NCBI GenBank assembly: GCA_003221595.1
Contig: QHSM01000481.1
Location: 1-11,341, forward strand
Source: Candidatus Rokuibacteriota bacterium
Lineage (GTDB): Bacteria > Methylomirabilota > Methylomirabilia > Rokubacteriales > CSP1-6
Length of the DNA stretch: 11,341 nucleotides
Direction: 5' to 3'
Of this stretch, positions 6,121 through 11,341 are shown one piece after another; position 1 is the first letter of the stretch; the number at the start of each line of letters is the position of its first letter. Below the pieces are notes generated by a model. That model was given only the letters and a program-made list of their open reading frames with translations. It was not told the origin of the DNA and did not search any database. The position numbers were made by a program, and so were the translations under genes.

Positions 6121-8009
6121 TGGACACCCGCATGCTCCGGTACTACAACCAGGAGCTGCAGTACATGCGGGAGATGGGGGCCGAGTTCGCCACCGCGTTT
6201 CCCAAGATCGCCGCGCGCCTGGCCCTCGACCCGACCGAGGTCGCCGACCCCTACGTCGAGCGGCTCCTCGAGGGATTCAGCTTTCTTGCCGCCCGGGTCC
6301 GCCTCAAGCTGGACTCCGAGTTCCCGCGATTCACCCAGCACTTGCTGGAGGTCGTGTACCCGCACTACCTGACCCCGACGCCGTCGATGGCGATCGTCCA
6401 GCTCGTGCCCTCGCTGACCGAGGGATCGCTCGCCGCCGGCTTCGTCGTGCCCCACGGCACGATGCTGCGCGGCCAGATTCCGCGCGGCGAGGTGACGGCC
6501 TGCCAGTTCCGCACGGCTCACGACGTGACGCTGTGGCCCGTCGAGATCGCGGAGGCCCGCTACACGCCGTTCGCGGCCGACCTGCCGCTCAACACGCTCG
6601 GGCTCACCGAGCCGGTGCAGGGCGTGTTGCGCCTCCGGCTCCGCACGCCGGCGCCGTTCACGTTCCAGCAGATCGCCCTGGATCGGCTGAACGTGTTCCT
6701 GGCCGCGAGCGACGAGGTCGCCCTGAAGCTCTACGAGCTCATTCTCGGCAGCGGCCTCGGGGTGCTGGTGAATCCGCCCGCACGGCCCTTGCCGTGGTTC
6801 GAGTGGCTGGGGCGCGAAGCGATCCAGCCGGTGGGTTTCGCTCGCGAGCAAGCGCTGATTCCGTACACGACCCGCTCGTTCAGCGGCTACCGGCTGCTGC
6901 ACGAGTATTTCGCGTTCTCCGAGCGCTTCCGGTTCGTGGAGCTGGCCGGCCTCCGCAAGGCGCTGTCGCGCCACTCCGGGGACGAGATCGAGCTGGCGAT
7001 CCCGCTGGCGCGGGGGGACGCGACCCTGGGGACGATGGTCGACAAGACCGGCTTCGCCCTCCATTGCACGCCGGCCATCAACCTCTTCTCGCGGCGCGGC
7101 GATCGGATCCACGTCACCGATCAGCAGGCGGAGCACCACGTGGTCGTCGACCGCACGAAGCCGATGGATTTCGAGGTCTACAGTGTCGAGCGGGTCGTCG
7201 GCTACAGCGAAGGGCTCGAGGCCGAGCAGGAGTTTCGTCCGTTCTACTCGTCGTTCGATTCGGACGGCCGGCTCCCGGCGCACGGCTACTTCAGCATCCG
7301 GCGCGAGCCGCGCGCGCTCTCCGAGAAGCAGCGCCGCGACGGCCCGCGGACCGGCTACATGGGCAGCGAGGTGTCGCTCTCGCTGGTCGATCCGCGCGAG
7401 GCGCCGTACTCGGGCAATCTCCGGCAGCTCGCGGTGGACGTGGTGGTCAGTAACCGCGACCTGCCCCTGTTGATGCCGGTCGGGACCGACCGGGACTTCA
7501 GCCTGGCGATCTCCGCGCCTGTCGAGGGCATCCGGTGTCTGCGCGGACCGAGCCGCCCGCGCCCGGCGGTTCTCGACGGGGAGATTCCGTGGCGGCTCAC
7601 GAGCCATCTCTCGCTCAACTATCTGACCGTCGCGGATCTCGACGAGGAGCAGGGTGCGGCGGCGCTTCGCGAGTTCCTGGAGCTCTACGCCGATCTGGTC
7701 GACGCCGACATGCCGGACGCGGTCTCGCGCCGGCAGACGCAGGGCGTGCGCCGCGTGGCGGTCACGCCGCGCACCCGGCGACTGCCCGCCCCCGGCCCGA
7801 TCGTCTTCGGGCGCGGACTGGAAATCCGGATCACGGTCGACGAGGCCCCGTTCGCCGGGGCGAGCGCGTTCCTCCTGGGGACGGTGCTCGAGCAGGTCTT
7901 CGCGCGACTCGCTTCGATGAACACGTTCACGGAGCTCGTCCTCGTGTCCGAGCGACGAGGGGAGATCAAGCGGTGGCCGCCACGGATGGCCGCGCGGCAG
8001 CTCGTGTAA
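6120..8009 (+). CDS. tssF: T6SS baseplate protein TssF (ImpG/VasA)
   Basis: TssF combines with TssG (usually 2:1) in the baseplate wedge that holds the spike and connects to TssE and TssK. The 629-residue protein is family length. It opens with LRYYNQELQYMREMGAEFA (6-24) and FPKIAARL (27-34), followed by DPYVERLLEGFSFLAARVRL (43-62) and EFPRFTQHLLEVVYPHY (67-83), all typical of TssF. The C-terminus keeps SMNTFTELVLVSE and RGEIKRWPPR (613-622). The ATG at 6120 overlaps the tssE TGA by one base. The last 37 bases overlap tssG in another frame. No truncation or frame break is seen. Confidence 0.97.
   Translation: MDTRMLRYYNQELQYMREMGAEFATAFPKIAARLALDPTEVADPYVERLLEGFSFLAARVRLKLDSEFPRFTQHLLEVVYPHYLTPTPSMAIVQLVPSLTEGSLAAGFVVPHGTMLRGQIPRGEVTACQFRTAHDVTLWPVEIAEARYTPFAADLPLNTLGLTEPVQGVLRLRLRTPAPFTFQQIALDRLNVFLAASDEVALKLYELILGSGLGVLVNPPARPLPWFEWLGREAIQPVGFAREQALIPYTTRSFSGYRLLHEYFAFSERFRFVELAGLRKALSRHSGDEIELAIPLARGDATLGTMVDKTGFALHCTPAINLFSRRGDRIHVTDQQAEHHVVVDRTKPMDFEVYSVERVVGYSEGLEAEQEFRPFYSSFDSDGRLPAHGYFSIRREPRALSEKQRRDGPRTGYMGSEVSLSLVDPREAPYSGNLRQLAVDVVVSNRDLPLLMPVGTDRDFSLAISAPVEGIRCLRGPSRPRPAVLDGEIPWRLTSHLSLNYLTVADLDEEQGAAALREFLELYADLVDADMPDAVSRRQTQGVRRVAVTPRTRRLPAPGPIVFGRGLEIRITVDEAPFAGASAFLLGTVLEQVFARLASMNTFTELVLVSERRGEIKRWPPRMAARQLV
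7957..7964 (+). promoter_or_regulatory. Ribosome binding site that decides the tssG start
   Basis: GAGGGGAG inside the end of tssF lies 8 nt before the GTG at 7973. It is the only good site near the point where TssG homology begins (NFDFFQALRRIE), so it fixes a GTG start within tssF. Confidence 0.6.
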
Positions 8010-9025
8010 GTCTGTTCGCGGCGCTCGCGCGGGCGCCCTGGAACTTCGATTTCTTCCAGGCCCTGCGGCGCATCGAAGGTCTGTTCGCCGACCGGCCGCG
8101 TCTGGGCCGGGCACTGCGCCCGGCCGACGAGCCGGTCCGCGTCTCTCAGGAGCCTTCCGTCGCGTTCGCGCCGTCGACGCTCTCGGCGTTCGAGGAGAAG
8201 GGCGGCCGGCCCCGCCTCGAGCAGCGGTTCTTCGGCCTTCTCGGTCCCAACGGGCCGCTGCCGCTGCACATGACGGAGTACGTGCGGGAACGCCTGCTGC
8301 ACAACGGGGACGCCACGCTGGCGCGGTTCCTCGATCTCTTCCACCACCGGCTCGGGCTCTTCTTCTACCGTGCGTGGGCCGAGGCGCGCCCCACCGTTCA
8401 CCAGGACCGACCCGGCGAGGATCGGTTCACCGTTTACGTTGGATCGCTGGCCGGGCACGGGCTGCCCGGCTCGCGCGCTCGCGACACGGTGCCCGATCAT
8501 GCCAAGCGGTTCTTCGTCGCGCATCTGGCGCGGGGCCCGAAGAACGCCGAGGGCCTGGCGTCGATCCTGGAGGGCTTCTTCCGGCTGCCCACACGCGTCG
8601 ATCAGCTCGAGGTGGGCTGGCTCGCGCTGCCAAAGGACCAGCGAACCGCGCTGGGTGGCGCATCGCGGCTCAGCGGCATGCTCGGCCAGGACACGGTCGT
8701 CGGCGAGCGGGTCCGCGACGTCCAGAGCCGGTTTCGTATCGTGATGGGGCCCATGGATCTCGACCGCTTCGGCGATTTCCTGCCGGGGCGCCCGAGCCTC
8801 GAGCGACTCAGGGATTGGGTTCGCAACTATGTCGGGTTCGAGTTCGATTGGGACGTCCAGCTCGTCCTGTCCCGCGACGAGGTGCCGGGCATCCTCCTGG
8901 GCCGCGAGGGTCAGCTGGGCTGGACGACGTGGCTGGGCGCTCGGCGAGCGGCCACGGACGCCGACGATCTGACTTTGGCACCGGAGCGCTCGCGGCCGCG
9001 TCCGACGACTCTGGCGGCGGCATAA
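7973..9025 (+). CDS. tssG: T6SS baseplate protein TssG (ImpH/VasB)
   Basis: TssG is the partner of TssF in the baseplate wedge. The frame is open from further upstream, inside tssF, but family homology begins near WNFDFFQALRRIEGLF (23-38), and the GTG at 7973 with the GAGGGGAG site gives a 350-residue protein of usual length. Landmarks are SQEPSVAFAPSTLSAFE (58-74), RLEQRFFGLLGPNGPLPLHM (81-100), TEYVRERL (101-108), TLARFLDLFHHRLGLFFYRA (115-134), LEGFFRLP (199-206), LGQDTVVGERVRDVQSRFRI (237-256) and the C-terminal LGWTTWLG (315-322). The last 28 or so residues are low-complexity and charged. The gene overlaps tssF by 37 bases and ends 13 bases before clpV. Confidence 0.95.
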   Translation: MAATDGRAAARVSLFAALARAPWNFDFFQALRRIEGLFADRPRLGRALRPADEPVRVSQEPSVAFAPSTLSAFEEKGGRPRLEQRFFGLLGPNGPLPLHMTEYVRERLLHNGDATLARFLDLFHHRLGLFFYRAWAEARPTVHQDRPGEDRFTVYVGSLAGHGLPGSRARDTVPDHAKRFFVAHLARGPKNAEGLASILEGFFRLPTRVDQLEVGWLALPKDQRTALGGASRLSGMLGQDTVVGERVRDVQSRFRIVMGPMDLDRFGDFLPGRPSLERLRDWVRNYVGFEFDWDVQLVLSRDEVPGILLGREGQLGWTTWLGARRAATDADDLTLAPERSRPRPTTLAAA

Positions 9026-9038
9026 GAGAGGACGACCT

Positions 9039-11075
9039 ATGGCGGAGATCAGCCGTGCGACCCTGTTCGGCAAGCTCAACCCGATCATGTTCAAGGCCGC
9101 CGAGGGGGCCGTCACCTTCTGCAAGCTTCGGGGCAATCCGCACGTCGAGCTGGTGCACTGGCTCTTTCAGATCATCAACCTCCCGGATTCGGACATGCAC
9201 CGGATCCTGCGTCACTTCGAGATCGACAGCGCGCATCTGGTGCGGGATTTCCAGTCCATGCTGGAGAGGCTGCCGCGCGGCGCCTCGACCATCGAGGACT
9301 TCGCCGAGCACCTGCCCGACGCGGTCAAGGAGGGCTGGATGTACGCCACCCTCCTGTTCGGCGAGGCGCAGGTGCGCAGCGGCTACCTCCTGGTCGGGCT
9401 TCTCAAGACCACCCGCCTGCGCGATGTGCTCTACCGGATCTCCCGGGAGTTCGAGAAGGTGAAGGTCGAGACGCTGACCGAGGACTTCGCGCGCATCGTC
9501 AAGGGCTCGCCGGAAGACGCCCAGGGTGCGAGCGACGGCTTCGCGGCGGGCACGCCCGGCGAGGCGAGCCAGGCCATCCCGCCGGCCGCCATGGGCAAGC
9601 AGGAGGCGCTCAAGCGCTTCGCCTCCGATCTCACGGCGCGGGCGCGCGCGGGCCAGATCGATCCGGTCACGAGCCGCGACGAGGAAATCCGGCAGGTCAT
9701 CGACATCCTGATGCGGCGGCGCCAGAACAATCCCATCCTCACCGGCGAGGCCGGCGTGGGAAAGACCGCCGTCGCCGAGGGCTTCGCGCTGCGAATCGCC
9801 AAGGGCGACGTGCCGCCCTCGCTGAAGGACGTGCAGCTCTGGGTCCTGGACGTCGGGCTGCTCCAGGCCGGCGCCAGCATGAAGGGGGAATTCGAGAACC
9901 GGCTGCGCTCGGTCATCGACGAGGTGCAGGCCTCGGCGAAGCCGATCATCCTCTTCATCGACGAGGCCCACACGCTGATCGGCGCGGGCGGCGCCGTCGG
10001 CACCGGTGACGCGGCCAATCTGCTGAAGCCCGCGCTGGCTCGCGGCACCCTCCGGACCATCGCGGCCACGACGTGGGCCGAGTACAAGAAGTACATCGAG
10101 AAGGACCCGGCCCTCACGCGCCGGTTCCAGGTGGTACAGGTGCTCGAGCCGAGCGAGTCGAAGGCGCTCTTGATGCTGCGCGGCGTCGCCTCGACGCTCG
10201 AGAAGCATCACCGCGTGCAGCTCCTGGACGAGGCGCTCGACGCGGCGGTCAAGCTGTCGCACCGGTACATCCCGGCCCGTCAGCTTCCCGACAAGGCCGT
10301 GAGCCTGCTCGACACGACGTGCGCCCGTGTGGCGGTGAGCCAGCACGCGACGCCGCCCGAAGTCGAGGACTCGCGCAAGCGGATCGAGGCGCTCGAGACG
10401 GAGCTGGAGATCATCGCGCGCGAGGACGCGACGGGGTTCGAGACCGGCTCGCGGCGCGCCGATGCGGAGGGGTTGCTCAAGGCGGAGAAGGAACGGCTGG
10501 CCGGCCTCGAGCAGCGCTGGGCCGATGAGCGGGCGCAGGTCGACAAGATCCTCGAGCTCCGCCGTCAGCTCCGCGACGAGACCGAGACCAAGGAGCCCGC
10601 GGTCCGCGAGGCGCGCCTGGCCGAGCTGCGCGAGCTCCAGGCCACCCTCGCCAAGGCGCAGGGCGACTCGCCGCTGATCCTGCCGAGCGTCGACGCCCAG
10701 GCGGTGGCCGCCGTCGTGTCCGACTGGACCGGAATCCCGGTGGGCCGGATGGTCAAGAACGAGGTCGAGGCGGTGCTGAAGCTTACCGACACCCTCGGCC
10801 AGCGCGTCGTGGGCCAGCGGCACGGCCTCGAGGTGATCGCCAAACGCGTCCAGACATCGCGGGCGCGTCTGGACAACCCCGAGAAACCGATCGGGGTGTT
10901 CCTCCTGGTTGGGCCGTCGGGCGTGGGCAAGACGGAGACGGCGCTAGCGCTCGCCGAGTCGCTCTACGGCGGCCAGGAGAACGTGATCACCATCAACATG
11001 AGCGAGTTCCAGGAGGCCCACACCGTCTCCACGCTCAAGGGCGCCCCGCCCGGCTACGTCGGCTACGAACGGTGA
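9039..11075 (+). CDS. tssH: T6SS sheath-recycling ATPase ClpV (TssH), cut by an in-frame TGA
   Basis: ClpV is a hexameric AAA+ ATPase of the ClpB/Hsp100 type that pulls contracted TssB/TssC sheath apart for reuse. The 678 readable residues contain the ClpV N-domain (about 1-160), first ATPase domain with Walker A GEAGVGKT (236-243), Walker B ILFIDEAH (Asp308, Glu309), pore loop SMKGEFE (280-286) and Arg finger pair (361-362), a middle coiled-coil region (about 440-540), and the start of the second ATPase domain with Walker A GPSGVGKT (625-632) and pore loop GAPPGYVGY (668-676). The frame then reads E-R-TGA where relatives have two further pore-loop residues and Gly. ClpV is normally about 860-900 residues, so as written the product lacks the second Walker B, sensor 1, sensor 2 and C-terminal subdomain and could not be an active disaggregase. 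AGAGGA (9027-9032) precedes the ATG. Identity is certain; whether the stop is real is not. Confidence 0.93.
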   Translation: MAEISRATLFGKLNPIMFKAAEGAVTFCKLRGNPHVELVHWLFQIINLPDSDMHRILRHFEIDSAHLVRDFQSMLERLPRGASTIEDFAEHLPDAVKEGWMYATLLFGEAQVRSGYLLVGLLKTTRLRDVLYRISREFEKVKVETLTEDFARIVKGSPEDAQGASDGFAAGTPGEASQAIPPAAMGKQEALKRFASDLTARARAGQIDPVTSRDEEIRQVIDILMRRRQNNPILTGEAGVGKTAVAEGFALRIAKGDVPPSLKDVQLWVLDVGLLQAGASMKGEFENRLRSVIDEVQASAKPIILFIDEAHTLIGAGGAVGTGDAANLLKPALARGTLRTIAATTWAEYKKYIEKDPALTRRFQVVQVLEPSESKALLMLRGVASTLEKHHRVQLLDEALDAAVKLSHRYIPARQLPDKAVSLLDTTCARVAVSQHATPPEVEDSRKRIEALETELEIIAREDATGFETGSRRADAEGLLKAEKERLAGLEQRWADERAQVDKILELRRQLRDETETKEPAVREARLAELRELQATLAKAQGDSPLILPSVDAQAVAAVVSDWTGIPVGRMVKNEVEAVLKLTDTLGQRVVGQRHGLEVIAKRVQTSRARLDNPEKPIGVFLLVGPSGVGKTETALALAESLYGGQENVITINMSEFQEAHTVSTLKGAPPGYVGYER

Positions 11076-11341
11076 GGCGTGCTGACTGAAGCCGTCCGCC
11101 GTCGGCCCTATAGCGTCGTTCTGCTCGACGAGGTCGAGAAGGCGCACCCTGACGTCCACGAGATCTTCTTCCAGGTCTTCGACAAGGGGTTCATGGAGGA
11201 CAGCGACGGCCGCTACATCGACTTCAAGAACACGATCATCCTGCTCACCTCCAACACCGGGACCGATCGGATGATGGCGCTCTGCAAGGACCCGGAGCTC
11301 CTGCCGGATCCCGAAGCGCTGGCGAAGGCAGTGCGCGAGCC
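11076..11341 (+). pseudogene. tssH: Continuation of clpV beyond the in-frame stop (3' end outside window)
   Basis: Directly after the TGA, in the same frame, the sequence continues GVLTEAVRRRPYSVV, then the second Walker B LLDEVEKAHPDV (Asp697 and Glu698 if the stop is counted as residue 679), FFQVFDKGFMEDSDGRYIDF, and the sensor-1 stretch KNTIILLTSN (730-739), to the window edge. No residue is missing relative to the family, so the frame is interrupted by a nonsense codon only. A GTG at 11079 could in principle restart translation, but it has no usable ribosome binding site. Together with 9039-11075 this is one gene, either inactivated or misread at 11067-11075. Confidence 0.85.

Noticed and set aside
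5889..8114. 741-residue open frame on the minus strand across tssE/tssF/tssG
   Set aside because: It mirrors the GC-rich third-position bias of the + strand genes, is Arg/Glu/Gly-rich with no family motif, and lies opposite certain genes.
8808..10823. 671-residue open frame on the minus strand across tssG/clpV
   Set aside because: Same antisense shadow effect; no recognisable domain and no supporting start signals.
11073..11075. UGA read as glycine, tryptophan or selenocysteine rather than stop
   Set aside because: TGA is the normal stop of the amidohydrolase (651-653), tssC, tagJ and tssE here, and no other internal TGA occurs in the genes. Glycine-recoding lineages (code 25) are AT-rich, and the site is not one where selenocysteine is known in ClpB-type ATPases.
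1..11341. CRISPR array, tRNA, rRNA, insertion sequence or attachment site
   Set aside because: No regularly spaced repeats, no tRNA-like cloverleaf or rRNA sequence, and no transposase or terminal inverted repeats were seen.

Overview
This window is the conserved core of a type VI secretion system (T6SS) locus, preceded by the 3' end of an unrelated amidohydrolase gene. Base composition is high-GC throughout and all genes lie on the + strand. The order tssA-tssB-tssC-hcp-tagJ-tssE-tssF-tssG-tssH(clpV) is, from memory, that of the H1-T6SS of Pseudomonas aeruginosa (hsiA1 to clpV1), and the proteins look like that TagJ-containing proteobacterial-type class. The host is not identifiable from this alone. 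The GC-rich codon use and an enamidase-like amidohydrolase next door would fit a soil or subsurface high-GC lineage (a proteobacterium, or a Methylomirabilota/Rokubacteria-type genome), but that is a guess.

Layout: 1-653 holds the C-terminal part of an enamidase-like amidohydrolase that begins before the window. 654-1165 contains no convincing gene. It holds two weak terminator-like hairpins, a good sigma70-type promoter (TTGACA at 987, 17-bp spacer, TAGGTT at 1010) and, starting just after the predicted start site, a long-range inverted repeat (10 perfect bp, then a 3-nt bulge and 4 more bp) that would fold the tssA leader RNA. 1166-11341 is one tightly packed operon-like series: gaps are at most 83 bp, tssE/tssF overlap by one base (TGATG), tssF/tssG overlap by 37 bases, and the tssB Shine-Dalgarno overlaps the tssA stop.

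The genes work together as follows. TssE, TssF and TssG are baseplate wedge proteins. TssA caps or primes the growing tail. Hcp forms the inner tube and TssB/TssC the contractile sheath around it. ClpV (TssH) is the AAA+ ATPase that takes the contracted sheath apart, and TagJ links the sheath protein TssB to ClpV. The membrane complex and its baseplate connector (tssJ, tssK, tssL, tssM), the spike (vgrG) and any effectors are absent from this window and must lie elsewhere, probably downstream.

The main anomaly is in clpV. The reading frame is intact and highly conserved from 9039 to 11072, meets an in-frame TGA at 11073-11075 inside the second-ATPase-domain pore loop (after GYVGYER), and then continues in the same frame with perfectly recognisable ClpV sequence (Walker B LLDEVEK, sensor-1 LLTSN) to the window end. 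This is either a sequence error or a genuine recent nonsense mutation that would disable sheath recycling. I found no undescribed system here; the stop codon in clpV and the structured tssA leader are the points that deserve a check.
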